From Vibrio crassostreae 9ZC13 (GTDB lineage: Bacteria; Pseudomonadota; Gammaproteobacteria; Enterobacterales; Vibrionaceae), in assembly GCF_000272045.2 (NCBI RefSeq), contig NZ_AJYZ02000019.1, forward strand, positions 2,034,625-2,098,624: DNA of 64,000 nt, given 5' to 3'. Of the stretch, positions 37,499 through 47,650 are shown piece by piece. The translations under genes and the position numbers were made by a program. The notes under the pieces were generated by a model. It was not told where the DNA came from, made no database searches, and saw only the letters and a program-made list of their open reading frames with translations. Position 1 is the stretch's first letter. Every line of letters starts with the position of its first letter.

Positions 37499-38119
37499 AT
37501 GACCAACACGAATGAAACTATTCAAGCTAATCAAATTAATCAAGCAAGTCAGCGAAACAGCCATTTGGTATTGGGCGGGGCTCGTTCGGGTAAGTCTAGT
37601 TTTGCAGAGCAACAAGCATTATGTGCGCTTGAAGCATGTTCAAATGGACGCCTCAATTATATTGCGACAGCGACATATCTTGATGATGAAATGCGAGAAC
37701 GAATCGCGCACCATCAACAACGTCGTGGCGAGCAGTGGATTGAGCATGAAGTACCCGTCGAATTAGCCGAAAAACTGCAGTCTTTTGAGAAAGAAGATGT
37801 GGTATTGATTGATTGCCTAACCTTGTGGTTGAACAACATCATCTTTGAACTGGGTGATGACGCAACTAATGAACAGGTTGAAGCCGTGGTTGAAGTATTG
37901 GTCAAAAGCGTCGAGCAAAGTCCGGCGCAAATTATCATGGTCTCTAACGAAGTCGGTTTAGGTGTGGTGCCGCTGGGTAAAGTGTCTCGCTTGTTTGTGG
38001 ACAATGCAGGACGAATGAACCAAGCGCTAGCTCGCGTCGTTGAGCGCGTCACGCTGGTTGCTGCCGGATTGCCGCTGCACTTAAAACCATCTAATCACTT
38101 GCTTGATATTCAAGGCTAG
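37499..38119 (+). CDS. cobU: Bifunctional adenosylcobinamide kinase / guanylyltransferase
   Basis: 206 residues. P-loop GGARSGKSSFAEQ at residues 27-39, IATATYLDDEMRERIAHHQQRR including the guanylylated-His region, and NEVGLGVVP plus NQALA at the C-terminal half. It phosphorylates cobinamide and converts it to adenosylcobinamide-GDP, the CobS substrate. An unusual Asn/Gln-rich N-terminal stretch of about 20 residues precedes the first strand. Confidence 0.96.
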   Translation: MTNTNETIQANQINQASQRNSHLVLGGARSGKSSFAEQQALCALEACSNGRLNYIATATYLDDEMRERIAHHQQRRGEQWIEHEVPVELAEKLQSFEKEDVVLIDCLTLWLNNIIFELGDDATNEQVEAVVEVLVKSVEQSPAQIIMVSNEVGLGVVPLGKVSRLFVDNAGRMNQALARVVERVTLVAAGLPLHLKPSNHLLDIQG

Positions 38120-38128
38120 GTCGCACAC

Positions 38129-38746
38129 ATGGTCAATGGAACAACCAAAAACATCTATTTGTTAAGACATGGCAAAGTCGAAGGAAAAGCTGCGCTCAAT
38201 GGTTTATCTGATGTGCTGGTCAACTCTGATCTTCAAGAACAGATATGTGAGGCACTAACTACACAAGACATTACCTTTGATAGCGTGGTTAGCTCTCCAC
38301 TAAGACGATGTGGTGATCTCGCGAGCTTGTTTGCAGAGCGTATGTCTGTGCCTTTATCAGTTGCATCGGGTTTTCAGGAAATGAACTTCGGTGAAGTAGA
38401 TGGTGTCCCATTTGATGAACTTGAAGACAAGTGGGGAATGTTAGAAACCTTTTGGAAAGACCCTGCTAATCATCAATTAACTGGCGCAGAAAGTTTACAG
38501 AGCTTCCACGACAGAGTAACTCAAGCTTGGTCGCAACTTTTGAATGATTCAAGTGACAACATATTGTTGGTTACTCATGGTGGTGTGATTCGCATACTGC
38601 TAGCGCACTGCCTTAATATTGATTGGAAAAACCCGAGTTTGTACTCGAAGTTATCGATAGAAAACGCATCGATAACGCATATTCAAATCACTCAGTTTGC
38701 GCAGAGCTTTATCAGCGTTAAATCGATAGGGATACCTGTTCTCTGA
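38129..38746 (+). CDS. cobC: Histidine phosphatase, alpha-ribazole phosphatase type
   Basis: 205 residues of the phosphoglycerate mutase-like fold: RHG at residues 13-15 (YLLRHGKVEG), SSPLRRCGDLA, a Glu in EMNFGEVDG and LLVTHGGVIRI. Position as the last gene of the cobTSU unit supports removal of phosphate from alpha-ribazole-5'-phosphate or cobalamin phosphate. The cob name rests mainly on context. Confidence 0.85.
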   Translation: MVNGTTKNIYLLRHGKVEGKAALNGLSDVLVNSDLQEQICEALTTQDITFDSVVSSPLRRCGDLASLFAERMSVPLSVASGFQEMNFGEVDGVPFDELEDKWGMLETFWKDPANHQLTGAESLQSFHDRVTQAWSQLLNDSSDNILLVTHGGVIRILLAHCLNIDWKNPSLYSKLSIENASITHIQITQFAQSFISVKSIGIPVL

Positions 38747-38885
38747 GTGTTCAAAAAACACAGTTTAAGAATTAACAATCTTTTAGATCTGTAAATAGAA
38801 ACAGAAATATAAATAGAAGTATAAAGCGGCGTTCACAGCCGCTATACCTGATTGGTATTACTACCTACGTGAAAGGAATTTAGTC

Positions 38886-40682
38886 ATGACAACACCAAGT
38901 TGGGATCTAAGCATTGCTTATAGCGATCTTAATGATGCAAAAATCGAACAGGACATTGAACTCATTCAGCAGTGCATTGAGCTGTTGAACCTACACGTTG
39001 AAAAGCGTCATATCATTCTAGCGATGCAAAACGCGATTCAGACTTCAGAAGCGGCAGGCACATTACTGAGTACAATCAACACCTTCGCTAATTGCCACGC
39101 ATCGGTCGACGCGACACACACAGAAGCGAAAGTATTGCTTGGTCGTGTAGCGAAGCTGAACTCTGAAATGTCTCAAGCGTTCAGCCCTTACGAAGATACG
39201 CTAATTCACGCAGAACCAGAATTTATTGATGCAGTATTAGAGCATGATAGTGCGGACGTAGCAGGGCAGCGCTTTGCGATTGAAAGCTCTCGTAAGTTAT
39301 CAAGCAGCCGACTCAGTGTTGCTGAAGAGCAGTTATTGGCAGCGATGAAGGTTGATGGTCGTGACGGATGGGGTCGTTTATACGATAACCTAACCGGATC
39401 TTTAAAACTGTCGCTAAAGCTGGACGGTGAAGAGGAAGCCCTAGGCTTTTCACAAGCCGCGAGCCTGTTGTACGGCAGCGAATTCGACAAACAAGAACCA
39501 GCATGGCGCGCGGTTCAAGGTGCGATGAAAACGCACCAAGAGTCTTTTGCTTCGATTCTAAATGCATTGGCGGGTTGGCGACTGACTGAAAACAAAAAGC
39601 GTTCGAAGATTAGCGATGTGCATTTCCTAGATCCAAGCCTACACGGCAGCCGCATTGTGCCAGAAACGCTAGACACCATGATGTCGGTAGCGAAAGCTAA
39701 TCGAGCTGTTGGTCAGAAAGCAGGTTTGTTAATGGCAAGAGTTCACGGGCTAGATGAAATGAAGCCTTGGAATCACTTAGCTGCGATGCCGCCGCTGGGT
39801 GACGCTGAATCTGAGGTTTACCCATTTGATGAGGCGATCGACGTGATCAAAACTGCGTTCGCTGAAGTAAATCCAGAGATGGCTGATTTTGTCGCTTTGA
39901 TGGTTGATAATGGTTGGATTGATGCCGCACCAGCAGCCAACAAACGTTTAGGCGCTTACTGCACCAAGTTTGCTGCTACACGCACTCCGCTTGTGTTCAT
40001 GACATGGAGCGGTAGCCGCTCAGATTTAATGACATTGGCACACGAGTTAGGCCACGCGTTCCACAACTGGGTGATGAAAGACATGCCGTTGTGTCAAACA
40101 CGCTACCCAATGACGCTAGCAGAAACCGCTTCTATCTTTGCTGAAAACATCGTTCGTGATCACTTGTTAACGCAAGCTCAAACACGTAACGAGAAACTTG
40201 AGATGTTATGGGAAGAGTTGTCTTCTTCACTCGCTTTAATGGTGAACATTCCAGTGCGTTTCGAATTCGAAAAAGCCTTCTACGAGCAGCGTGAAAAAGG
40301 CGAGCTAACGGCTCAGCAGCTGTGTGACTTGATGGAAACGACTTGGAAAGAGTGGTATGGCGATGCAATGACAGAAGCTGACCCTTACTTCTGGGCGAGC
40401 AAACTGCATTTCAGCATCTCTCAAGTAAGCTTCTACAACTACCCATACTTGTTCGGTTACCTGTTCAGTAAAGGTGTTTACGCTCAGCGCGATGCGAAAG
40501 GTGAGCAATTCTACAGCGATTACGTTTCGTTGCTTCGTGATACGGGCAGCATGATGGCGGAAGAAGTCGTTCAAAAGCACTTAGGAATGGACCTGACTCA
40601 AGCTGATTTTTGGCAACAAAGCATCGACATGGTCAAAGTTCAAATCGATGAATTTGAAAGATTGCTCGATCAGGAAGATTAA
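38886..40682 (+). CDS. M3-family oligoendopeptidase (PepF/Thimet type)
   Basis: 598 residues, usual PepF length. Zinc motif HELGH at residues 386-390 (LAHELGHAFHNW) with the third ligand Glu in LAETASIFAE about 25 residues later, and FHFSISQVSFYNYPYLFGYLFS-like C-terminal helices. It is a cytosolic zinc endopeptidase that degrades short peptides. AAGGAATTTAGTC precedes the ATG. No operon partner is close. Confidence 0.93.
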   Translation: MTTPSWDLSIAYSDLNDAKIEQDIELIQQCIELLNLHVEKRHIILAMQNAIQTSEAAGTLLSTINTFANCHASVDATHTEAKVLLGRVAKLNSEMSQAFSPYEDTLIHAEPEFIDAVLEHDSADVAGQRFAIESSRKLSSSRLSVAEEQLLAAMKVDGRDGWGRLYDNLTGSLKLSLKLDGEEEALGFSQAASLLYGSEFDKQEPAWRAVQGAMKTHQESFASILNALAGWRLTENKKRSKISDVHFLDPSLHGSRIVPETLDTMMSVAKANRAVGQKAGLLMARVHGLDEMKPWNHLAAMPPLGDAESEVYPFDEAIDVIKTAFAEVNPEMADFVALMVDNGWIDAAPAANKRLGAYCTKFAATRTPLVFMTWSGSRSDLMTLAHELGHAFHNWVMKDMPLCQTRYPMTLAETASIFAENIVRDHLLTQAQTRNEKLEMLWEELSSSLALMVNIPVRFEFEKAFYEQREKGELTAQQLCDLMETTWKEWYGDAMTEADPYFWASKLHFSISQVSFYNYPYLFGYLFSKGVYAQRDAKGEQFYSDYVSLLRDTGSMMAEEVVQKHLGMDLTQADFWQQSIDMVKVQIDEFERLLDQED

Positions 40683-40957
40683 TTGATCTCAATCTGTTCA
40701 TAGCAGGTAAGAGCTGTGTTAGCTTACGTGGCTCTTATCTTGCTGGCATAACCTGAGATAAGCCGAAACAACCAAAAGTCTCTTTAAGAGAAAGTTATTT
40801 GGAACAGATGTCGGTTAGTAAAGTCAGCAGGTAATATAAAAATATATGGGTAGTATTTGTGAGTGATAACGGAGTTTCTGTTGATAAGTGCGATCCTAGC
40901 AACACAATTTCTATGTACAATTTATTAACATACGGCCGTGCAATTAAGGAGTAGCGC

Positions 40958-41986
40958 ATGACGAAGACCCTCTTTCGCCAATCATTTCTTTTTGACAGCC
41001 TAGATCTTGAGCAAGAAGTGTTTGCAGGACAGACCGTACTGAGTAACGGTGTTCAAATTAAGCTTCATCAACGCGGTGTCTTGGAAGTGATTCCCGCGGA
41101 TTTTAATTCTGAAACCAAGAACATCATTTTTTCAACCGGTGTTCATGGCGACGAAACTTCACCAATGGAGCTGATCGATAAGCTCATTGAGGATATTGAA
41201 ACAGGTTTCCAAGTAGTAAACGCGAGATGCTTGTTTATCATAGCTCACCCAGAAGCCACTAACGCGCATACTCGTTTTCTTGATGTGAACATGAATCGTC
41301 TGTTTGATGAAAAGCAGTACGAGAGCAATCGAGAAGTGGATATCGCGAAGAACTTGAAGTTCTTGGTGACTGAGTTTTACAAAGAAACGGAACCTGCCAC
41401 TCGTTGGCATCTAGATTTGCACTGTGCAATCCGTTTATCTAAGCATTACTCGTTTGCAGTGAGCCCTAAAGTTCGCCACGAAGTACGCAGTAAAGAGCTG
41501 TTTGATTTCATTAACAGTGCGCACGTGGAAGCAGTGTTGTTGTCAAATGCGCCAACCAGTACATTCAGTTGGTACAGTGCTGAAAACTTCGAAGCGCAAG
41601 CACTGACAATGGAACTAGGGCAGGTCGCGAGAATTGGTGAGAACCAACTTGATAAGCTAACGGCTTTTGACTTGGCGATGCGTAACTTGATTGCTGAAGT
41701 TGAGCCAGAGCATTTACCTAAGCGAACCATCACTTATCGCGTGAGCAGAACCATTGTTCGTTTACATGATGACTTCGATTTCATGTTCTCAGATTCTGTA
41801 GAGAACTTTACCGCGTTCAAGCACGGTGAAGTATTCGGTCATGATGGTGATAAACCGTTAATGGCTAAGAATGAAAACGAAGCGGTGGTGTTCCCTAATC
41901 GTAATGTTGCTATCGGTCAACGAGCAGCCTTAATGGTGTGTGAAGTTGAAACGCGATTCGACCATGGTCAGCTTGTGTACGATTAA
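40958..41986 (+). CDS. astE: Succinylglutamate desuccinylase
   Basis: 342 residues. Zinc site His63 and Glu66 (HGDETS) and His155 (DLHCAIR), and the catalytic Glu in LTMELGQVA. It releases glutamate and succinate from N-succinylglutamate, the last step of the AST arginine catabolism route. The other ast genes are not in the window, as usual in vibrios where astE sits apart. Confidence 0.94.
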   Translation: MTKTLFRQSFLFDSLDLEQEVFAGQTVLSNGVQIKLHQRGVLEVIPADFNSETKNIIFSTGVHGDETSPMELIDKLIEDIETGFQVVNARCLFIIAHPEATNAHTRFLDVNMNRLFDEKQYESNREVDIAKNLKFLVTEFYKETEPATRWHLDLHCAIRLSKHYSFAVSPKVRHEVRSKELFDFINSAHVEAVLLSNAPTSTFSWYSAENFEAQALTMELGQVARIGENQLDKLTAFDLAMRNLIAEVEPEHLPKRTITYRVSRTIVRLHDDFDFMFSDSVENFTAFKHGEVFGHDGDKPLMAKNENEAVVFPNRNVAIGQRAALMVCEVETRFDHGQLVYD

Positions 41987-42037
41987 TATCGACTCGGGTT
42001 TAAACGACGAAAACAACCGCTCAACTGGTTGAAATAT

Positions 42038-42065
42038 CAAGGTTCACATTACGGTGTGAGCCTTG
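42038..42065 (+). terminator. astE terminator
   Basis: CAAGGTTCACA-TTACGG-TGTGAGCCTTG hairpin with moderate T content after it. Confidence 0.7.
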
Positions 42066-42119
42066 AGTTTATTTGGGGATACAGGTAAGGTTACGCGAAC
42101 ATTTTCAAAGTAGCTTGAT

Positions 42120-43115
42120 ATGGATTTCCAACAACTTCTTCACCAAAAACAGCGCAAATGGACTAGAGCCATTTATCTGATGGCAGCACTGCTTGTCGCG
42201 CTGAGTGCGATTTACCTAATGGTTGGCGATCTTTTCATTTCCCCTCTGGGCACCTTGTCCACGTTAGAACAAAAACTACTGGTTGATTTACGCTTACCTC
42301 GATTATTGGCGGCTATTGCCATCGGGGCAGGGTTAGCTGTATCTGGCGCAAGCCTACAAGTCTTATTGGGTAATGTATTAGCAGAGCCAGGTGTGCTCGG
42401 TATTTCTGGTGGCGCAAGCTTGGCGATGGTTATCGTACTGTTCTTCTTGCCGTTTGCTCCTACACCAGAACTGTTCATGATTGCCGCCGTTTTAGGGTCA
42501 CTTTGTTTTACCGTGATTCTAGTGAGCATGGTAAAAACCATGCGACTCACCACGGCTAAATTACTGCTAGTCGGTGTCGCGTTGGGCATTCTTTCTGGCG
42601 CGATGGTGACATGGGCGTTCTATTTTAGTGATGACTTAAGTCTACGCTTATTGATGTATTGGCTGATGGGCAGCTTAGGTGGCGTCACTTGGTATCAACA
42701 CTCGCTCACGTTGGTGATGATCCCCGTGATTATTTGGCTGTGCCTGCAAGGTAGTAAGCTAGATAAGTTAATGATTGGCGAAACGCATGCCGCACAGTTA
42801 GGCGTGAACGTTCCGAGATTACGCTGGCGTCTAATTTTCGCCGTGTCTATTTTAGTAGGTTGCGCGGTGGCATTGGGCGGCGTGATCAGCTTTGTTGGCT
42901 TGGTTGTGCCACACTTATTGCGTTTAGCGATTGGTACTGATAACAAATACCTTCTTCCTTTGTCTGCCGTTGCTGGCGCTGCGTTGTTGGTGTTTGCTGA
43001 TATCTGTGCAAGAACCTTATTAGATTCCGCAGAGCTGCCTTTGGGTGTGATGACCACCAGTATCGGTGCGCCTATCTTCATTTGGATGTTAATTAAAAAT
43101 CATGATTCAAATTAA
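42120..43115 (+). CDS. btuC: Vitamin B12 ABC transporter permease BtuC
   Basis: 331 residues, ten predicted membrane spans, of the FecCD/BtuC family. Marks: [41 protein letters not shown], and [13 protein letters not shown], the cytoplasmic coupling region. It overlaps btuD by 14 bases. It imports corrinoids delivered by BtuF and thus feeds the cob genes 4-7 kb upstream. btuF and btuB are not in the window. Confidence 0.94.
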   Translation: MDFQQLLHQKQRKWTRAIYLMAALLVALSAIYLMVGDLFISPLGTLSTLEQKLLVDLRLPRLLAAIAIGAGLAVSGASLQVLLGNVLAEPGVLGISGGASLAMVIVLFFLPFAPTPELFMIAAVLGSLCFTVILVSMVKTMRLTTAKLLLVGVALGILSGAMVTWAFYFSDDLSLRLLMYWLMGSLGGVTWYQHSLTLVMIPVIIWLCLQGSKLDKLMIGETHAAQLGVNVPRLRWRLIFAVSILVGCAVALGGVISFVGLVVPHLLRLAIGTDNKYLLPLSAVAGAALLVFADICARTLLDSAELPLGVMTTSIGAPIFIWMLIKNHDSN

Positions 43116-43860
43116 GAGCCTGAGCGTCGGCGCTCGTTTATTACCACTATCATTTGAGCTCAAGCAAGGGCAGGTGACTCACGTTATCGGCCCTAATGGC
43201 AGCGGTAAAAGTACCTTGCTCGAAGCGATATCTGGAATTGGTGATGGTTACAAAGGCGATATAAAGATCGACGGGCAGGATTTGTCGGAGCTGTCTTTAC
43301 AAGATTTATCATTGCATCGTGCTTACTTGTGCCAAAGCGCAAGGCCAGCCTTCAACTTAGAAGTGTTCCAATATCTTGCATTGTCACTACCAAGCTCCTC
43401 ACACGGCCTTGATGCTGAAATCAACGCAGCTTTGGAAGAAATCAGCCAGATGCTAGACATTGCAGACAAACTTCATCGCTCAATTCAGACACTGTCTGGT
43501 GGTGAATGGCAACGCGTCCGTTTGGCGGGAATGTGCTTGCAAATTTGGCCGACGCTTAATCCTTACGCAAAGCTATTGATCCTCGATGAACCCGCAGCTC
43601 CGCTGGATATTGCGCAAGAAGCTTTGCTCTACAAACTTATTGAACGAGTGGCGGAGAAGGGTATTACCGTGATCATGGCCAACCACGACCTGAATCGCAC
43701 CTTAAGACACGCCGACCAGGTGTTGCTGCTCGATAAAGGCGTACTTCAAGCATCAGGTACAGCTGATCAAGTGCTTACTCCAGAACAACTAGAATCGGTG
43801 TTCAATACCGAAGTCAAAAGTATCTCAGTCGATAATCAAACCTATCTGCTGTTTGGTTAG
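43102..43860 (+). CDS. btuD: Vitamin B12 ABC transporter ATP-binding protein BtuD
   Basis: 252 residues. Walker [12 protein letters not shown] (residues 32-42), signature [13 protein letters not shown], Walker [13 protein letters not shown] and switch His in ANHDLNR. Length and operon position fit BtuD, which forms BtuC2D2. The start lies inside the btuC end, indicating coupled translation. Confidence 0.94.
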   Translation: MIQIKSLSVGARLLPLSFELKQGQVTHVIGPNGSGKSTLLEAISGIGDGYKGDIKIDGQDLSELSLQDLSLHRAYLCQSARPAFNLEVFQYLALSLPSSSHGLDAEINAALEEISQMLDIADKLHRSIQTLSGGEWQRVRLAGMCLQIWPTLNPYAKLLILDEPAAPLDIAQEALLYKLIERVAEKGITVIMANHDLNRTLRHADQVLLLDKGVLQASGTADQVLTPEQLESVFNTEVKSISVDNQTYLLFG

Positions 43861-43952
43861 AGAGGGCGTTTGGCTAGAAAGAGTATTTGCTAAAAAGGTC
43901 ATCTGGTTTAGCTGATTATTGGGTTAAAGACGAGCTAGTAAAGGGATCAAAT

Positions 43953-44312
43953 ATGTTTAGATACATCCAAAGACGAAGAATCAAAAAGGTGATTAAGCTG
44001 CTATCTGCAAAGATGGTAAAGAGCTACGGAAGCCGTGATTTCTTCTCTATTGGGCAGGTTGAAACAAGTTCTCGTGAGTTGAGTAAACGCCAACAACAGA
44101 TTGCTTTAGCCTTGTTTGCGGATCCACAAGATCTTGCTGTTGAATTAGCTCCAACTATTCAGTTGCTGCGTAACGATGTGTCTAATGACTTCTTTGGCGG
44201 AGAAGACTACACAGCGCGAGATGTACTTAATCTATTGGGTGGCGGCGGTTGGAAGGGCGGTCGTATGGACGATGACATGTCACATCGCATGGGCATGCAT
44301 AGCCGTTATTAA
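43953..44312 (+). CDS. Conserved Vibrio hypothetical protein (DUF6559-like)
   Basis: 119 residues from ATG at 43953, preceded by AAGGGATC; the frame is open further upstream but without a ribosome site. Basic N-terminus (MFRYIQRRRIKKVIKLL), a middle of short helices and a Gly/Met/His-rich tail. I recall a Vibrio-specific DUF of this type after btuD, with no known role. It may be read through from btuCD, 92 bases away. Confidence 0.7.
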   Translation: MFRYIQRRRIKKVIKLLSAKMVKSYGSRDFFSIGQVETSSRELSKRQQQIALALFADPQDLAVELAPTIQLLRNDVSNDFFGGEDYTARDVLNLLGGGGWKGGRMDDDMSHRMGMHSRY

Positions 44313-44639
44313 ATATCTTCTTACTACCTAACGCCTTTATATCCCCAAAGCGGCTTAATCATAAAGCCGCTTTTTTATTCATTCCGAATAATGTTCCCTC
44401 AATCAACATAGAATACTGAAATGTCATAATTCGAAGCAACATCATCTATCTACAACGCATTTGTTTGAGTTGTGTGATGCTGATTCCTATCAATATAAAA
44501 CCCGCTGTTATTGATAAAATTGACGTATATATTTTTCGTTGTTCTTTAAGTCAGAAACTATAAACCTTCGAATTACAGTGCTGGTTGGTTAGTAACCAAT
44601 TGGTTTTGTGTTTAGGGTAAAATAATAGAGAGTGGGAAA
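44313..44639. other. Intergenic region upstream of the AA10 gene
   Basis: 327 bases: a terminator at the left, then AT-rich sequence (44440-44640) that should carry the AA10 promoter; GGTTGGTTAGTAACCAATTGG near 44583-44603 is a small imperfect inverted repeat. Confidence 0.4.
44347..44377 (+). terminator. Terminator after the DUF6559-like gene
   Basis: AAAGCGGCTT-AATCAT-AAGCCGCTTT followed by TTTT. Confidence 0.9.
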
Positions 44640-46154
44640 GTGACAACAATAAATAATAATATTCTAAAAATAGCAGTGGGTATGGCTATGCTATCGAGTG
44701 TGCCGTCAGTGGCAAATGCTCATGGTTGGTCTGAGTTTCCAAGCGCGCGTCAGAACACGTGTTACGAGCAAGGCGGGATTTGGTCGGGTACACCACCTAA
44801 TGCTGCGTGTGCTCAAGCAAAAGACATTTCGGGTTCATACCCGTTTGTTCAACGTAACGAGTACGCGAAAAATATCCAAGATTTCAACAACATCAATGCT
44901 GTAAAAGCGGCGATTCCTGACGGCACGTTATGTTATGCCAACGATTCGCAAAAACGCGGCATGGGTGCGCCTCATACTGGTTGGACTCGTACCGAGCTAA
45001 ATACTGGTACGTTTGAATATGTATTCAATGCGACAGCGCCACACAACCCTTCTTTCTGGGAGTTCTACCTAACGAAACCAAACGCGGACCTAAGCAAAGG
45101 CCTAGCGTGGGGAGACTTAGATCTTATCCAAGAAGAGGGTAACGTTCCGGTTAATGGCGGCAAGTACCGCATTAATGTCACTATTCCTTCAGACCGTTCT
45201 GGCGATGCGATTCTATTCGTTCGTTGGCAACGTGATGATGCTGCGGGCGAAGGCTTCTACAACTGTTCAGACATCACTATCGCGGGTGGCACAACCCCTC
45301 CACCAGAGCCGGGTCCAGAGCCTGATCTAGTGCGTGGTGACCTGTTTGTTTCTGACCAGTTTGGCACGCCAGAAATTGGTGATACGGTTAAATACGACAT
45401 CATCAACAAGTACGGTGAAGTAGCGCGTAGCTTCACCATCGTCATCGACGCTTCAAACGTTAACGATTGGGCTCGTTTGTTGGCTTCAGAAATTAACGGC
45501 TGGCATGAAGAGTTTAAAGACAGCGCGATCTTCATTGGTGATTGGCACGCTGAAATGCAGCACTACATGTACTTCCAAAACGATCCTTCACGTAACTTCT
45601 TCAACTCAAAAGATAGCCGTGCTTCTGGTCAGTTAACGTTGATTGATGGTGGCGACGGTGGTGTTGAACCATTGAAAGGTGACATCTACGAGCTAGTGAA
45701 GAGTGACAATGTAGTCAATGCTGGCGATAAGGTTGTGATTGCAACAAGCGAAGCCGCGACATTGACTCAAACTCAAGGTTCTTCAGTAAGCATTCAAAAT
45801 AACGGCACGGCTTCTATCGTAGTTGATACCACTGGCATCACTGCAAACGAAACTTTATCGTTTATGGCTAGCTCGATTGAAAGCGACAGTGTTGAAACCT
45901 TCACTTTTGAAGTAATTGCCGATGACGGTGGCGTGACACCAGACCCAGATCCAACGCCGGATCCTGATCCGACTCCTGACCCAGACCCTACGCCAGATCC
46001 AGGTACGTGGGACTCATCAGCGACTTACCTTGGTGGCGAAGTCGTGACTTACTCGAACCAGTCATGGAAAGCACAATGGTGGGTTCAAGGTGGTACTAAC
46101 CCTAAAGCGACTTACGAAAATGACAAATGGGGCGTTTGGCGTCCAGCCAACTAA
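44640..46154 (+). CDS. Secreted AA10 lytic polysaccharide monooxygenase with CBM5/12 domain
   Basis: 504 residues, start GTG at 44640 (GAGAGTGGG upstream). The signal peptide ends at VANA, leaving His28 as the mature N-terminus; with His112 (GAPHTGW) it forms the copper histidine brace. The AA10 domain runs to about residue 215. Then comes a proline linker, two beta-type modules, a low-complexity (DPTP)-type linker, and a C-terminal CBM5/12 chitin-binding module (WDSSATYLGGEVV, WKAQWWVQGG). Members oxidatively cleave chitin or cellulose; the module set favours chitin. Export probably by type II secretion. Confidence 0.93.
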   Translation: MTTINNNILKIAVGMAMLSSVPSVANAHGWSEFPSARQNTCYEQGGIWSGTPPNAACAQAKDISGSYPFVQRNEYAKNIQDFNNINAVKAAIPDGTLCYANDSQKRGMGAPHTGWTRTELNTGTFEYVFNATAPHNPSFWEFYLTKPNADLSKGLAWGDLDLIQEEGNVPVNGGKYRINVTIPSDRSGDAILFVRWQRDDAAGEGFYNCSDITIAGGTTPPPEPGPEPDLVRGDLFVSDQFGTPEIGDTVKYDIINKYGEVARSFTIVIDASNVNDWARLLASEINGWHEEFKDSAIFIGDWHAEMQHYMYFQNDPSRNFFNSKDSRASGQLTLIDGGDGGVEPLKGDIYELVKSDNVVNAGDKVVIATSEAATLTQTQGSSVSIQNNGTASIVVDTTGITANETLSFMASSIESDSVETFTFEVIADDGGVTPDPDPTPDPDPTPDPDPTPDPGTWDSSATYLGGEVVTYSNQSWKAQWWVQGGTNPKATYENDKWGVWRPAN

Positions 46155-46195
46155 TCTTAACTATTGTTAGTTAATTAGCCTTGCAATAATAACCA

Positions 46196-46232
46196 AGACA
46201 CCACACTTTTTGACGAGTGTGGTGTCTTTTTT
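46196..46232 (+). terminator. AA10 gene terminator
   Basis: GACACCACAC-TTTTTGACGA-GTGTGGTGTC then TTTTTT. Confidence 0.92.
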
Positions 46233-46378
46233 AGCGTCTGCATTTGCGGTTTTGAATGTCATCAGCCTAGAAAAAGTGATTCAGGAACGGAGTCTTAATC
46301 ACTCAGCACGGCTCTATAAGAAGATGAGAGTTATATAGAAAACAAGAGCTATATAACGTTTTGTAATGTGTTGACGAA

Positions 46379-46612
46379 TTATTTCAGAATAAGGTTTTCT
46401 TTAATCTCATCGTTAAGATACCCCTGATCAAAATCTGGTGTCATAAATTCGACGGAGGAGGAGTCTAGATAGCTGGTTTCTAGATAACTCGGCTCTAGAT
46501 AATGGGGGTCTAAGTGATCAGCACTTACGTAGGTGGGAATCGCAGAAAACAAAACGATACTGATCGCTGCAGCGATATTAATGGCTTTGTTACGTTGAGA
46601 AGTAATTTTCAT
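46379..46612 (-). CDS. Small secreted protein with 5-residue repeats
   Basis: 77 residues with a signal peptide ending near YVSA (residue 31). The mature part opens with tandem pentad units of the type (H/S)YLE(P/T), encoded by about four 15-base DNA repeats around TCTAGATA, followed by an acidic tail. CGAGGG lies 6 bases before the ATG. I do not recognise a family. It lies between the AA10 gene and the KdgM-like porin remnant, 59 bases after the latter on the same strand. Confidence 0.6.
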   Translation of the reverse strand: MKITSQRNKAINIAAAISIVLFSAIPTYVSADHLDPHYLEPSYLETSYLDSSSVEFMTPDFDQGYLNDEIKENLILK

Positions 46613-46671
46613 AGTAGTGCCCTCGAAAGGTGGGCAAATCCATCTGCCTATGAGAATTGAATCTGAGATAT

Positions 46672-47379
46672 TTAGAAGTCGTAAGACAAACCAAGTGTGA
46701 TGATGCTGTCGTTGTCGATCGGGCCCATCGATTGGCCGTTCAAGTAAAGGTCACCTTCGTTGGTGTTGAAATAGGTGTATTTCACGTAGGGTGTCCAGTC
46801 GTCGATGCTCTTAGAGAGAACGACTTCGTGTTCATTGGTACGGTAGTCGCCTTGATGAAAGATTACGTTGTCATCGTTGTGGGTAAACCCGCCATTGGAT
46901 CCATCACTGTTTTCGTGAGTGTATTGATAAGCTAAATTCCAGCCTGCGAGTGAGTACCCCGCACCGGCGATGAACTTATTGGTGTTGATCGTGGTGTCGC
47001 TTACATTCTCGAGTACTTGCCCTGACTGGTTATATCCCAATCCACTGAATACATTGAAGTTGTCGTTCACTTGATAATCGATAATAGCTTCGATTAATAA
47101 CTCTTCACCGTTGTCCCATTTACCAAGTTCACCGTATAAGTTGAACGTGAAAGATTCGCTGATGTGAAAATCGTGCCCGTAACCCGCTGCCAACCAACCC
47201 TGGTCATCAAAACCTATATAGACTTGTCCATTTTCTGAGGTATCGATTAATGCGCCAGCTTCTGTGGTGTAGACACCGTTATCAGCAGCATTAGAGGCAA
47301 CGTTTTGTTCGATGTAAACTTGAGTCGAAGTCGCAAACGCTGCGCTGCTGAGTAACGTAAGTGGTAGAGCACCTTCCGA
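46672..47379 (-). pseudogene. KdgM-type oligosaccharide porin, 5' end missing
   Basis: The mature barrel is complete: it follows signal-peptide-like LPLTLLSSAAFATS, has about 220 residues rich in alternating aromatic strands (FTFNLYGELGKW, NEHEVVLSKSI) and ends in GLSYDF with the terminal Phe needed for outer-membrane assembly. KdgM porins (12 strands) admit oligogalacturonides or other acidic oligosaccharides. No start with a charged signal-peptide N-terminus exists; the frame instead continues antisense through the next small gene to 47499. About the first 8-10 codons and the promoter are therefore missing, and expression is doubtful. Confidence 0.75.
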
Positions 47380-47440
47380 TGCAATGCATGTTGCCGATGA
47401 AGGCTCGCTAAAAATAACGCTCGGTGAAGGTGGAGGCATT

Positions 47441-47650
47441 ATGACGGAATACACAATAAAGGATGGCCAACACGCTTTTTCTGTTATGTGTGGATACACC
47501 TCGGGTCCTTCATTTTGGGCTGATGGGAAACCAGCGAAGGTATGTGAAGAGGCGCAAGCACTAGCGGTTGCATTGGAAGCAAAAGGTGAATGGGAGGTGA
47601 AGCCAATGACTTACACCATCGCACCAGCAAGAATCGTAGTTGATAAGTGA
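47441..47650 (+). CDS. 69-residue conserved-looking hypothetical protein
   Basis: ATG at 47441 is preceded by GGTGGAGG at a slightly short but workable spacing. The product (CGYTSGPSFWADGKPAKVCEE in two parts, then GEWEVKPMTYTI) is soluble, with two Cys. No family recognised. The frame is open upstream to 47384 and begins in the disrupted porin start, so its own promoter may also have been lost at the same junction. Confidence 0.5.
   Translation: MTEYTIKDGQHAFSVMCGYTSGPSFWADGKPAKVCEEAQALAVALEAKGEWEVKPMTYTIAPARIVVDK

Noticed and set aside
47384..47440. Upstream extension of the 69-codon gene
   Set aside because: Good ribosome site favours the ATG at 47441; the extension comes from the disrupted porin start.
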